DNA of 64,000 bases from NCBI GenBank assembly GCA_036417435.1, contig CM070904.1, positions 127,100,695-127,164,694 of the forward strand. The letters run 5' to 3'. Below, piece by piece: positions 24,241 through 35,429 of this stretch. The notes beneath the pieces were generated by a model, which searched no databases, had not been told where the DNA came from, and saw nothing but the letters and a program-made list of their open reading frames with translations. Position numbers and translations under genes: made by a program. Every line of letters begins with the position of its first letter. The stretch's first letter is position 1. This DNA comes from Inia geoffrensis (Eukaryota > Chordata > Mammalia > Artiodactyla > Iniidae).

Positions 24241-24428
24241 TTTAAAAAATATTTGTCAATTTAATAAGCAAGAAATGATATTCTATTTTGGACATTGTAT
24301 TTGTTGGGTACTCATATATTTTTTCTTTTGTAAATTGCCTACTTATGCCCAGAGACAGTTTTTCTACTAAAATAAACATTTTTTATTGATTTCTGAAGAG
24401 CTCTTTAGAGATTAAAAATACTAATCTC

Positions 24429-24632
24429 GGGCTTCCCTGGTGGCGCAGTGGTTGAGTCCACCTGCCGATGCAGGGGACACGGGTTTGTGCCCCGGTCTGG
24501 GAAGATCCCACATGCCGCGGAGCGGCTGGTCCCGAGAGCCATGGCCGCTGAGCCTGCGTGTCCGGAGCCTGTGCTCCACAACGGGAGAGGCCACAACAGT
24601 GAGAGGCCCGCGTACTGCAGAAAAAATAAAAT
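24429..24632 (+). mobile_element. CHR-type SINE with 15-bp target duplication
   Basis: gcttccctggtggcgcagtg head and A-rich tail. Perfect flanking repeat aaaaatactaatctc at 24414-24428 and 24633-24647. Confidence 0.96.
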
Positions 24633-24933
24633 AAAAATACTAATCTCTTTTCATAGATGTTGCAAATTTTTTCCCCAGGCTGTCATTTGCTTTTGAATTT
24701 CATTTATGGTAATTTTTACCTGTTAAGTTTATCAGTTTTTTCTTTATGATGTTAGCTTTTGCTTAGTTCTATTTTAAAGTTATGTAAACTTTAACCTATA
24801 ATATATTTTCTTCCAGGAAAACTGGTGCTTTTTGTTTTGTTTTTTGTTTTGCTTTAAAATTCTTAATAAATCTGGCTTCAGACATAAGATAGGCATTTAG
24901 CTTTATTTTCAGTCTATGATGTTAGCCAGGTTT

Positions 24934-25146
24934 CTTTTTTTTTTTTTTTTTTTTGCGGTACGCGGGCCTCTCACTGTTGTGGCCTCTCCCGTTGTGGAGC
25001 ACAGGCTCCGGACGCGCAGGCTCAGTGGCCATGGCTCACGAGCCCAGCCGCTCTGCGGCATGTGGGATCTTCCTGGACCGGGGCATGAACCCGCGTCCCC
25101 TGCATCGGCAGGTGGACTCTCAACCACTGAGCCACCAGGGAAGCCC
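24934..25146 (-). mobile_element. CHR-type SINE with 11-bp target duplication
   Basis: Poly(T), gcggtacgcgggcctctcac, ending ccaccagggaagccc. Flanking repeat tagccaggttt at 24923-24933 and 25147-25157. Confidence 0.96.
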
Positions 25147-26024
25147 TAGCCAGGTTTTTTAAAACACCATTTGTTAAGCATTCTCCCCAAGAACTTGAAA
25201 TGCCTCCTTTATCACAGATTAAATTATCATATTAGTGTCGGTCCACTTATGGATTTTCTGTTCAGTTCCTTGGATCTGAATGGCTATTTCTATGCCTATA
25301 ACACATGGTTTTAATAACCATAGTTTAAAAATGTTTTAGTAACAGTAAGAAAGTCTTCTATCATAATTCTTCTTTTTCAAATATTTCTTGAGTATTTTCA
25401 TACATGTATTGGAATTTATTTTTATGTAGTGATTAAACTGAGCATGGAATTAAAATCTGAATATTTTAATAACATCATATATTATTTTCAAGGCCATGCT
25501 CTGTATCCCTCTCCAATCAAGTCTGTTCTGTCTCTCTGCAAAGTTTTATTGTTTACTTTTATTTTTGTTTACCTTTAAACCTACATCCTATACATGTTTG
25601 TTAAATTCATTCCAAGGTACTTTATATCTTGTTGTTATTGAGAGTAGATTTTTTTTCATTATATTTTAAACTGATACTATAGTGGAGGGAATGGGTATTG
25701 TTTTTGTAAATTTCTCCTTTATAACCACGTTTTACTGAAAACCAGCTTATTAGCTCTAGTGTTTTCTGAGTTTGTAAGGCATGTGTGTATGTAGAAGGTG
25801 GTTGATTCTGTGGGCTTTTCCAGCTAGATAACTGTACCATTTTCATCTCCAGTCTCCCATTTCCCATAGTCCTCAAGACAGAAACCCCCTCTCAGCCTGC
25901 ATGAATTGGACTCAGAAACCTTGGTGCCCCTCTTGGACATGTTGGTTTCCTTGGGCATGTTTCTCCCAGCTGCCCTTTCCCCTTGGTGCCCATACATTCT
26001 CTTACCAGCACTGACACCAATGTG

Positions 26025-26165
26025 TAGTTATGCCTTTAATACATAATCTCATTCTATCCTTCCAAGCTCTCATAGTCGGACAATTATGATCCCATTTTAC
26101 AGATAAGGAAGCTGAGGCTCCAGGAAAGGAAGCAATTTACCAGACTGGGCATCTATTAATTGCAG
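26025..26165 (-). mobile_element. MIR SINE relic
   Basis: Contains 'gatcccattttacagataag' and 'gaagctgaggctccaggaaa', the MIR core in reverse orientation. Confidence 0.75.
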
Positions 26166-26519
26166 AGGAAGAGGTGGGGGTGCACCATGCACCCTGATGT
26201 CCTCAGCAGACCCCTCCCTCCTGGTGTGTCCCAGCTCCCTGGATGTCTCACTGTCCTGCTTTTTTTCTCTTGCCTCATTTTCTTACTCAGCTGGTGATGA
26301 AGTTAGACACCCAAACACTAAGCTGCAGCCCCCCCACCCCCGCCAGTCTTGGGGCATGTAAAAGAATTAGGGACCAAATCCTCAAGACTGTGACGCCCAC
26401 CCTCCTCTACCATAGGGACGTGACTTTTTTGTCTATGACTCCTGAGTATCTAGAAAAACACCTTCAACATGGAAGTTTAATCCCTGGAAGCGCTTGTGCA
26501 GGACAGGTGCGGAGGGTAC

Positions 26520-26675
26520 AGCCTGTGGGGTCAGGCCAGCTTTTCTGCCTGCTAGCTGTGTGAACTCAGGCAAATCCCTAGACCGCTCTGAGCCTCGGGT
26601 CCTCGTCTGGAAAGGTAACGATTTCCTACGCCGTGAGGTTCCCTTAGCATCAAATAAACTATAAAGTCCCGAACA
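26520..26675 (+). mobile_element. MIR SINE relic
   Basis: Contains 'ctagctgtgtgaactcaggc', 'cctcgggtcctcgtctggaa' and 'catcaaataaact', MIR in forward orientation. Confidence 0.7.
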
Positions 26676-26679
26676 AAGG

Positions 26680-27060
26680 GTGACGCCAGCGGAAGATCTT
26701 CGCTTGAGTCTCGGGCAACCCTCAGGGCGGAAGGTAAGGGGCGTGGCAGCGCCCTCTGGCGGTCACTTTCTGCTTTGCTGCATTTCAGCCCACACCTGGC
26801 GCAGGAACAGAATCACAGCCCGTTGAGGACCAGAGAGACCCCAGCGACGCTTTATCCAGCGGCGCCGGACTCTGGGGGCGGCTGAGAGGGGACCAGCAGG
26901 GCGTGGGCTACATGGGTGTCACCTGGGGTATCCAGGCTCTCGTCTCCTCTTCCCACCTTCTCACTAGACACAGATTTCACTGTCACCCACAATTCAACAG
27001 GCTTAGATGGAGCTCACCCCCTTCCCGCTTTTGCTCCGGACCTCTGGCACCCTCATCCGT
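26680..27060. promoter_or_regulatory. GC-rich patch with CpGs; candidate regulatory element or minor promoter
   Basis: This is a local island of CpG-containing sequence in otherwise AT-rich surroundings. It has a CTCF-like motif at 26747-26766 and a consensus donor (AAG|GTAAGG) at 26731-26739. A pyrimidine-tract acceptor-like site (gctgcatttcag) follows near 26788, too close to be a normal intron. No open frame with a known domain. An upstream alternative EFHD1 first exon is possible but unproven. Confidence 0.35.
26747..26766 (-). promoter_or_regulatory. CTCF-like motif
   Basis: The reverse complement contains CCGCCAGAGGGCGC, 13 of 14 positions of the core CCASYAGRKGGCRS. It sits in the GC-rich patch. 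Confidence 0.6.
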
Positions 27061-27189
27061 GACTCCTCTTCAGCGGAGGAGACATCAATTGACTAACTGC
27101 ACGATAATTTCTTTCACTTTTCAATGATTCTTCAAGTAGCAACCCCCCCTCAGATGACCTTAAGGTACATATTAAAATCTAGTGTATGA

Positions 27190-27505
27190 GGGCTTCCCTG
27201 GTGGCGCAGTGCTTGAGAATCTGCCTGCTAATTCAGGGGACACGGGTTCGAGCCCTGGTCTGGGAGCATCCCACATGCCGCGGAGCAACTAGGCCCGTGA
27301 GCCACAACTACTGAGCTTACACGTCTGGAGCCTGTGCTCCGCAACGAGAGGCCGCAATAGTGAGAGGCCCGCGAACCACGATGAAGAGTGGCCTCCGCTT
27401 ACCACAACTAGAGAAAGCCCTCGCACAGAAACAAAGACCCAACACAGCAAAAATAAATAAATTAATTAATAAACTCCTACCCCCAACATCTAAAAAAAGA
27501 AAAAA
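27190..27505 (+). mobile_element. Long-form CHR-type SINE with 16-bp target duplication
   Basis: gcttccctggtggcgcagtg head through aactagagaaagccctcgca and gacccaacacagc to a complex A-rich tail. Perfect flanking repeat aaaatctagtgtatga at 27174-27189 and 27506-27521. Confidence 0.96.
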
Positions 27506-27919
27506 AAAATCTAGTGTATGACATGGCGGGGATAGAAGCAGTGCAAACATGAGAACATCACAGTCTGGCAGCCACCATAGAAGAACTAATTCTAGCAAGA
27601 AACACTGAGGCGTGCTGAGAGGGTGAAAGGGAGTGAGGGTCAGGGTTTTACATGGTCCCAAAGTATCTCCCCACAAAACATTTATTAAATACAAAAGAAA
27701 GAAAAGAAACTTTACATTGGAAAAGCCCGGCACATATTGTTTTCATCAAGCGGATTAAGTTATTGCCACCAGCTGTGCGACCAGGAAACCTCAGGCATCA
27801 CCCACCAGGTTACAAGGGAGAGAACACAGTGCATGTGATATGCGTTACCTGGGTCCAACCACGAGGAAACATTGGACAGATCCAAAATGAGGTCCATTCT
27901 GCAAAATGACTGGCCTAGA

Positions 27920-28165
27920 CTCTTAAAAATGTAAAGTCCTGAAAGTCAAAGAAAGACTGAGGGGCTGACTCAGTTGGAAAGTGACTGCGGAGGCAAGACA
28001 GCTGGCTGCCACGTGTAATCCTTTGCTCTAAATGATGCTACTGGGGCAACTGGTGACACGTGAATAGGGTCTCCAGCTGGAGGACATACAGGAGTTCTTT
28101 GTCCTGTTCTTGCAAAGTTTCTGTAACTTTAAAGTTGTTTTACATTAAAATGTTGAAACAACTAG
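27920..28165 (+). mobile_element. L1 3'UTR-type relic
   Basis: Resembles the ends of the twin copies at 17-19 kb in style ('gaaagactgaggggctgac', 'ctactggggcaactggtga', 'aataggg', A-rich close). Diverged. Confidence 0.45.
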
Positions 28166-28169
28166 AGGA

Positions 28170-28930
28170 CAGAACTGCCGGTTCCGGCTCCGGGGAAGAA
28201 TAGAATCTTCTGCTTCCTGCCCTGAGAACATCAGACCGTCCGCCCACGCACTCCTGTCAGAAACAACTGGGTAACTAGACAAAATGCTCAGTTGGCCTCG
28301 AGAAGCAGGTAGCTCAGGAGAAGAGGAAATAAATGAGGTGAGTCCTACCCTGTCTCAGGCTTTCTGCCTGGAGGTAAAATCCATACTGGCACAAAGAAGG
28401 GAAACCCAAGCAGAGCTCAGTAATCTCTCTGAGTTGAAGAGCCAGAGATGGAAATCTGGGGAGGTCAAGACAGCTAGAACTGACAGGACAGAGCAGGCAG
28501 GAGGGGGGAGATGCTGATGAAGAGCTCTGGAAACCTTCATAGGGTCCCCCGAGTTTTGGGGGGGCCAGACAATAACACCTTCCAGCGAAAGAACAATTAC
28601 TGCACAGCCATAAGCTTAACGATTCCCCAAGCTCATAAGCACTAAGAATTGAGTTCCCATCAGCCAAAGTGAAGAGATTTCATTGAATGCATAGGGTGTT
28701 GGGTAGAGAGCCCAGAAGTGCCACACGTTAAAAGCGGGTGAAATTGGCGGTAAAGGAGAGAGTCTTGAAAGAGCTTAAAAACAAGCCTTAAAAGACCAAA
28801 GTGATCTGCAAATAAATTAACTGCTTGCCACAAAATCTCCAACACTCTTTAAAGGGACACAACAACACCCAGCACCCCAAAACAAAAACCTCACAATGTC
28901 TGACATCCAGTAAAAAAATTACTTGACATA
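28170..28930. other. No recognised gene
   Basis: Single-copy-looking or diverged repeat sequence. Frames at 28284-28517 and 28667-28314 have no recognised domain. Confidence 0.4.
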
Positions 28931-28945
28931 AGAATAAGAAGTAAA

Positions 28946-29312
28946 GGACTTCCCTGGTGGCGCAGTGGTTAAGAATCCACCTGCCAGTGCACGGGACACA
29001 GTTCGATCCGTGGTCTGGGAAGATCCCACATGCTGCGGAGCAGCTAAGCCTGTGCACCACAACTACTGAGCCTGCACCCTAGAACTTGCGAGCCACAGCT
29101 ACTGAGCCCACGTGCCACAACTACTGAAGCCCGCACGCCTAGAGCCCGTGCTCCGCAACAAGAGAAGCCACCGCAATGAGAAGCCCGCGTGCCACAACGA
29201 AGAGTAGCCCCTGCTCGCCGCAACTAGAGAAAGCCCGCACGCAGCAGCGAAGACCCAACACAGCCAAAAATAAATAAATAAATAATAGACTTAATGATTA
29301 AAAAAAAAAAAA
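28946..29312 (+). mobile_element. Long-form CHR-type SINE with 15-bp target duplication
   Basis: gacttccctggtggcgcagt head to aagacccaacacagcc and an A-rich tail of about 60 bp. Perfect repeat agaataagaagtaaa at 28931-28945 and 29313-29327. Confidence 0.96.
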
Positions 29313-29599
29313 AGAATAAGAAGTAAAAGGTTGCCTTTAGCCTAAGGAAAAATCAGATTATATTAACTGACCCAGAAAGGACAAAAGATGATAGAACTTT
29401 TCAAATTCCCGTTCTAAAATGAGCTCCTATTAACAGTCCTTGATGAAACTTGTAAACAGGATCCTGCTTCTTATCCCTGTTGGGAAACAGTTTCCACCTA
29501 ACAGTGCACTGAGGTCAGCTTCCCCTGCAGTGACTTTAGCACCAGGCTGGATGGGAGCTCAGTCTTTCCACATCAGGCCCTGTTGCCTGACATTTTGTT

Positions 29600-29885
29600 T
29601 AACTCCAAACTTCCACTTCAGGAGTAATGTCTCCTTCTACGGGGAGCCCTCCCTAACCTCCCAGGTCAGGTCCCCTGTAATACGTTGTCACCTTCCTGTT
29701 CTTTCATCCTGGCTATTTATCACAGCTGGTGTGAATTTATGTGAATGTTTTATTAATATCTGTCTCCTCCATTATTACCGTGAGCACAAGAACTGAGGTC
29801 GTGTGTTCCTTGAATCTCCAGCACGAAGCACCGTGCCTGCATAGGGTGTCATGATAAGCATTTGCTCAATGAATGAACAAATGCT
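29600..29885 (+). mobile_element. L2 LINE relic
   Basis: Reads 'ggggagccctccctaacctc', 'tgaatctccagcacgaagca', 'ataagcatttgctcaatgaa', the typical 3' end of L2. Confidence 0.7.
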
Positions 29886-29954
29886 ATGGCCATAATGAAT
29901 TTTATTTGGTCTTCGAAGCAAATTTTAAGAGTGTCATTGACAAACCATTGGTAC

Positions 29955-29969
29955 CCAGAAGAGGGCGCT
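29955..29969 (+). promoter_or_regulatory. CTCF-like motif
   Basis: CCAGAAGAGGGCGC matches 13 of 14 positions of the core CCASYAGRKGGCRS on the + strand. Confidence 0.5.
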
Positions 29970-30254
29970 TCAAACTCCTGATGAACCGGGTTCAGCCTTA
30001 GGTGTGCTTCAGGAAAGCATACCAAGTGCAGGAAAATAATATTCGGGCCCCTGTCTGGCTTTCTTTTGATGATTTAGTCTTAACAGAGGCCCTTCTCCGA
30101 AGTGTTATCACTCACTTTCTTCAGGACGACCATGAGAGCATCGTCCTTACAAGTGAGACAGTCCCCAGATGGAAACTGGGAGGGTTGTAGTTGGTGCTCT
30201 TTAAAATCCCTTTCAGTTTTGAAAGTCTGTAATTTTCGACGTTAACCAGACAAT

Positions 30255-30420
30255 CTTTTTTTCTTTTTAAATTTTAGCTTTATTGAGGTATAATTGACAT
30301 ATAAAATAGTAAGACATTTAAAGTGTACATTGTGGTGATCTGATAAATGTATACATTGTGAAAGCATCCCCCGTTGACTTAACACATCCATCACCTCACA
30401 TAATTTTCTTTTTTCTTTTC
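30255..30420 (-). mobile_element. Old L1 3'UTR fragment
   Basis: Reads 'tttattgaggtataattgac' and 'gtgtacattgtggtgatctg', then a 'catccatcacctcacataat' stretch, a well-known antisense L1 3' end. Confidence 0.7.
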
Positions 30421-30497
30421 TTTCTTTTTTTTTTAAGGTCTACTCTCTTAGCAAATTTCTTGTAGCTTTGTAGGGACGCGGTAATTCCTCGCTTCCG

Positions 30498-30512
30498 CCA
30501 CTAGGTGGCACT
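30498..30512 (+). promoter_or_regulatory. CTCF-like motif (full core match)
   Basis: CCACTAGGTGGCAC matches all 14 positions of CCASYAGRKGGCRS, followed by T as in the extended motif. It lies in a CpG-containing non-repeat stretch between an old L1 and a MIR. Confidence 0.7.
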
Positions 30513-30954
30513 TTCCATTTTAAATCCCCTGCCTGGCGGGATTTGAAATCCTCTTCACTTTTAAACGCATACTCGGGTTTGTCCTGTAGACGACAGAATT
30601 GGTAACTAAAAGCTTGTAAGATCGCGCAGCCCCCTACAACCCTAGCAGGCGGGTGGAGGTGGAGAAGCCCGCAGTCGGACTCACCTGGAACATTAGTGAG
30701 AGGGGGACCCACCCTCTCCCTCCTTCTCTGCTCCTGATTCTCTAGAGGTCTCTCCTGAGGGGCGGGTCGAATGCGGAGACCCGCAGGGCTGCAGACGCCC
30801 TGAGCAAGTTCTGCACCGCACAGACCCTCATCTTTAAAGTTAGGGTGCACAGGATCCGCCTCCTTGGTAACCCCAAGCTGGGGACACCTCAGGAAATAAA
30901 ATAGAGATTCCCAGTCTCCATCTTCAGAGATTCTGATTCCGGTTAGGGTGAGGG

Positions 30955-31095
30955 TACTAACCAGGCTACTGGGAAGATTAAATAAGACGTATCCTAGCCT
31001 GCAGGACTTTTGGGAAATCAAGTGAGGCCATACATGTAAAGATCCTAGTACCATATGCAGCAGGCAGCACAGAGTAACTGTTGGTTGAACGGAAG
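30955..31095 (+). mobile_element. MIR SINE relic, 3' part
   Basis: Contains 'gggaagattaaataagacgt', 'catacatgtaaagatcctag' and 'taactgttggttgaac', then is cut by the SINE at 31107. Confidence 0.65.
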
Positions 31096-31106
31096 CTTTT
31101 ATTATT

Positions 31107-31307
31107 ATTATTTTTTTGCAGTACGCGGGCCTCTCACTGTTGCAGCCTCTCCCATCGTGGAGCACAGGCTCCGGACGCGCAGGCTCAGCGGCCATGGCTC
31201 ACGGGCCCAGCCACTCCGCGGCATGTGGGATCTTCCCGGACCGGGGCACGAACCCGTGTCCCCTGCATCGGCAGGCGGACTCAACCACTGCGCCACCAGG
31301 GAAGCCC
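31107..31307 (-). mobile_element. CHR-type SINE with 12-bp target duplication
   Basis: T-rich tail, gcagtacgcgggcctctcac, ending ccaccagggaagccc. Repeat gcttttattatt at 31095-31106 and 31308-31319. Confidence 0.96.
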
Positions 31308-31399
31308 GCTTTTATTATTTTTACCACTAGCAGTAAGCAGCCCAGGTGCCTATGACTGTGCATACTAGATGCCCAGTAAATATTGTCAAATGAATCAAC

Positions 31400-32420
31400 A
31401 ACCTCCCAGTCACACCCAGGGGGTGGAGGCTCCAGACCCCATCTGTAGGGACAAGGGAACTAGTATGATCAGGACACCCACCCTGTCCACTGGGTTTCCA
31501 GGGGCCCCTTGATCCCACATGCATCCTAGAAGTGCAGGGGGGTCCATCCAGAGAAGACAGCTGCCTCGGTGAGCCTGTCCGGAGCCCTAAAGCCAGATGG
31601 GGACACCGGCTCTGCAACCTGGCCCACAGTGGCATCTCGGGAGGGCATCTCGGAAGGGCACCGTCCACTGCCCCCGGACCACCCCCCCCATCACGTGTAT
31701 GACCTTCGTGGCAAGATCTTCCATAGCTAGAGGGCTCCAGTCACCTGGGGAATGAAGAAATCATTGTCAAGACCAGGCCCCAGCAGCAGACATGTTGTGG
31801 CCTTCGGTTGGAATGCAGTGGCAAAGAAAGCGAGGCGGGTGGGCCAGCCGTGCTCCCAGCTACTCACCGGCTGGTTGGAGCCACTTCTGCATCTGAATCT
31901 CCCTTCCTTGCACAGAGCAGTTCTGTTTGCCCTCCTAAACTTCAGAGATTCCAAGAGCTAAATCTGAAACCCCTGAGGCAAGAACTGTCCCAGCGACGTA
32001 CTGCCATCAGGAAGCCTCTGCTGGCATCGGAGAAGGGGCAGGTAGGAGGCCTCCATGCCCGGGGGATTCCCACCAACCAGGCCGGTGACTCAGGGAACCA
32101 CCTGCCATGTGGTTCCCCATGACCTCCAGCAGGGAGCAACCTGTCTGGGAAATTGGGGGCCATCCTCTCCCAACTGGGTACAGGCTTCCTCAGGCCAGAT
32201 CCCAGGTGTCCAGAAGAGCAGACGGCAGTGATCAGTGTCCAGTAAAAAACCAGCCTGCCTGGCCCTTTACCTGCCAGGGCTCCAAATGAGGAAACATTAA
32301 CACCAGACATGAGTTAGGATGTCAGAGTCCGTGTCATTTCAGCTTTGCTTTATTCTCATTTCTGAGTAATGCCCAAATCAGCTGAGCTTGGAGCATCACC
32401 CCTGCACTGAATTTCTCCCT
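31400..32420. other. No recognised gene
   Basis: GC-moderate single-copy sequence. Open frames of 100-120 codons on both strands (31327-31668, 31808-32122, 31942-32310) show no domain and overlap each other antisense. Confidence 0.5.
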
Positions 32421-32429
32421 CTTTTGGAT

Positions 32430-32925
32430 ATTTTTTTCTTCCAGTTTTATTGACATATAATTGACGTACAGCACTGTATACGTTTAAAGTGTACAGCATA
32501 ATGATTTGACTTCCATACATCGTGAAATGATTACCACAATAAGTTTAGTGAACATCCAACATCTCATATAGATACAAAATAAAAGAAAAAGAAAAAACCC
32601 TTTTCCCTTATGATGAGAACTCTTAGGATTTACTCTTAAGAACTTTCATATATAACATACAGCAATGTTAATTATATTTATCACGTTGTACATTACATCC
32701 CTAGTACTTATCTTAGAGCTGGTAGTTTGTACCTTTTGATCACCTTCATCCAATTCCCTCGCCCCACGCCTCACCTCAAGTAACCAGAAATCTGATCTCT
32801 TTTTCTATGACTTTGTTTGCTTTTGAAGTATAATTGACCAACAATACAATGTTAGTTCCTGGTGGACAACATAGTGATTTGATATTTCTATACATCACAA
32901 AATGATCACCACTGGATGTTTTATG
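32430..32925 (-). mobile_element. Old L1 3'UTR fragments, antisense
   Basis: Two successive versions of the 'ttttattgacatataattga' type block (32443 and about 32825) with 'gtgtacagcataatgatttg' and 'catcgtgaaatgattaccac'. Confidence 0.7.
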
Positions 32926-32945
32926 GACATAAAAACAAGCATGAG

Positions 32946-33299
32946 GGACTTCCCTGGTGGCACAGTGGTTAAGAATCCGCCTGCCAGTGCAGGGGACACA
33001 GATTCAAACCCTGGTCCGGGAAGACCCCACATGCCACCGAGCAACTAAGCCCCTGCACCACACCTACTGAGCCTGCGCTCTAGAGGCCACGAGCCACAAC
33101 TACTGAGCCCACGTGACACAACTACTGAAGCCCGCACACCTAGAACCCGTGCTCTGCAACAAGAGAAGCCACTGCAGTGAGAAACCTGCACACCTCAACG
33201 AAGAATAGCCCCCGCTGGCTGCAACTAGAGAAAGCCCACACACAGCAACAAAGACCCAATGCAGCCAAAAGTAAATGAATAAATAAATTTATTAAAACA
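32946..33299 (+). mobile_element. Long-form CHR-type SINE with 12-bp target duplication
   Basis: gacttccctggtggcacagt head to aagacccaatgcagcc and an A-rich tail. Flanking repeat aacaagcatgag at 32934-32945 and 33300-33311. Confidence 0.95.
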
Positions 33300-33720
33300 A
33301 ACAAGCATGAGCTTCAAAAGACACCAATAAGGAAGTTAAAAAGCAAGCCACAGACTGGCAGAAAATATTCACAATACATATATTTGGCAAAGGACTTGTA
33401 TCCAGAATACATAAATACCCTCAAATAGCATCACATTAGGGTCAAGTTTCAACATATGAATTTTGGGGGAACACAGACATTCGGTCTATAGCATTCATCA
33501 TGACTGATGCGTAAATTGTGGTGTATCCATACAATGCACTACCGCTCAGCAGTAAGAAGAAACCCAGACTTATTATACACGTGGATCTCAAAATCAGTTT
33601 GAATGGAAAAAGCCAGACACAAAAAGTACATAATATACTACATGTGGCTCCATTTATATAAAATTCTAGAACAGGCGAATGAACGGAAAGCGGCAGAAAA
33701 TGGGTCTGGATTACCAGGGG
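33300..33720 (+). mobile_element. Older L1 ORF2/3' fragments
   Basis: Includes 'gcaagccacagactggcaga' (ORF2 end) and 'gtggtgtatccatacaatgc'-type text with 'gaatggaaaaagccagacac'. A short segment of another old repeat sits between at about 33430-33500. Confidence 0.6.
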
Positions 33721-33799
33721 CAGGGGTAACTTGCCACCCACCACGAGGGTCTCACTTCTCTGCCTTGTCTGTGCCCTCCTTGGTGGGCATGCCCTCCCG

Positions 33800-33962
33800 T
33801 CCTTGCCAAGCTATCAGCTCCAGTGTCTCTCCTCCCTCCGGAGGTCTCCCTGAGCCCCAAGGTGTCAGCACTTCCGTGGGCTGTCTCCATCACAGCACTT
33901 TGCCCCGTTGTGACCCAGGGCCTGGCACGGAGGAGGCCCTCAATTGTTGTCATTGATAAATG
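33800..33962 (+). mobile_element. L2 LINE relic
   Basis: 'tccggaggtctccctgagcc', 'cagcactttgccccgttgtg', 'gggcctggcacggaggaggc', then a 'cattgataaatgaa' end. Confidence 0.6.
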
Positions 33963-34189
33963 AAAAGCAAAGGATCGTTCTTTCTATCTCAGAGATGAAG
34001 ATGAAGCTAGAAGACCATTTTCGCATGTTCTCCCAAATTAGCAGCTGACTCAGCCCGCTAAGACCTAGTCCTGGACATTCTCCCTACTCCAGAAGAAGAG
34101 AGGGCTTTCCAAGGCTGGGGAAGGGGCTGCCAAGCCTGCAGGGATGGAGTTGGAGGGTTGGAGTCGGGATCAGGCAGGAGACACCCTGT

Positions 34190-34335
34190 GTTTGGCCCCC
34201 TCCCACTGCCAGCCGTGCGCCTTTGGGCAGGCACTTACCTTCTCTGAACCTCAGTAAAGTGAGCAAACACCACTAACCTCAGAGTGGTGTGGGCTTGAAG
34301 ACAGTGCTGTACAGAAGGCCCCTTCCAAACAAATC
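34190..34335 (+). mobile_element. MIR SINE relic
   Basis: 'cctttgggcaggcacttacc', 'ttctctgaacctcagtaaag' is the MIR core in forward orientation. Confidence 0.6.
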
Positions 34336-34875
34336 ACTCCTTCTTTTGTTGTTGTTGTGTTTGTAATTATTAAAAACAAAACAAACCCAAACCCTGTGTA
34401 GTTTGGTAGTAGATACAATGGATTGATTTTCTGATATTTAGAGGAAGAAATTAGCTCTGTCCCAATCCCACCTTCTTCATGTATATATATGTATAACTAT
34501 ATATAGTGTTACATCTGTAATTATATGGCTATAAATAATATGATTATTTACATAATTTTTCTTAAAACCTCCAGGTTTATATCGTACATATTCAACCAAA
34601 TAACCATGATTCCCCCTCTTCTTTATTTTCTAGAATAGAGTAGATTTGGTGCTCTCCACCAGACCTTCCTCTGTAGCTCTTCCATGCCTAGCCTTGTTTA
34701 TTTGGATTTATCTCTGGATGGTGCTGTTCAGCACAGAAGGGTTTTGTTTTTTCAAGTCACAGGGCTGCAATCCCTGAGCGTCTGCGTGTTGCCTAATCCT
34801 TGTAAGAATGCTTTGCTGGGTAATATTTTTTTAAGTGTAGTCATCTTTAATTATCTTTTTTTTTTGTAAATACAC
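34336..34875. other. AT-rich interval, old repeats likely
   Basis: Contains a TATATA-rich stretch near 34480-34510 and text such as 'atataatatgattatttaca'. No gene seen. Confidence 0.4.
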
Positions 34876-34949
34876 CTTTATGGAGGTGCAATGTTGTTCC
34901 AGCTCTTTGCTATGGTGTAACAAAGCACCTCAAAACTTAGTGACGTTCA

Positions 34950-35410
34950 TGGCACCATTATTATTCACAATAGCCAAAAGGTGGAAGCAACCGGAGTGTC
35001 CACTGATGGATGAATGGGTCAGCAAAATGTGGCCTCTACATACAATGGAACACTATTTAGTCTTAATAAGGAAGGAAATTCTGGAACATGCTCCAACATG
35101 GGTGAAACTTGAGGATATTATGTTAAGTGAAATAAGCCAGTCACAAAAAAACAAACACTGTGTGATTCCACTTAGATGAAGTTTCTGGAGTCATCAAGTT
35201 CATTGAGACAGAAGGTAGAATGCTGGTTGAAAGGAACAGGGGTGAGGGGGAAAGGGGAGTTGTTTAATGGGTGCAGAGTTTCAGTTTCTCAAGATGAAAT
35301 ATTTTGGGATCTGTTGCACATATACTTAACACTACTGGACCATACATTTAACAATATTAAGATGATAAATTTTATGTTGTGTGTTTTGTTGTTTTTTTTT
35401 TAACCACAAT
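34950..35410 (+). mobile_element. Older L1 ORF2 end and 3'UTR
   Basis: 'caccattattattcacaata', 'gtgtccactgatggatgaat', 'gttaagtgaaataagccagt', then 'gataaattttatgttgtgtg'. Diverged from the full L1 at 36.3 kb. Confidence 0.75.
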
Positions 35411-35429
35411 TTAAAAAAACACAGTGATG

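Larger units (their letters stand above)
24240..25850 (-). mobile_element. Ancient L1 ORF2 region, antisense, interrupted by two SINEs
   Basis: Reads as the reverse of old L1 ORF2: 'ttcttttgtaaattgcctac', 'ttgatttctgaagagctctt', 'gttgcaaattttttccccag', and further on 'cttatggattttctgttcag'. Heavily mutated. SINEs at 24429-24632 and 24934-25146 are younger insertions. Confidence 0.6.

Noticed and set aside
26734..26788. Possible intron between GTAAGG and gctgcatttcag
   Set aside because: About 55 bp is below the usual mammalian minimum.
30440..31195. 251-codon minus frame
   Set aside because: It starts inside a SINE, runs through a MIR and single-copy DNA, and shows no domain.
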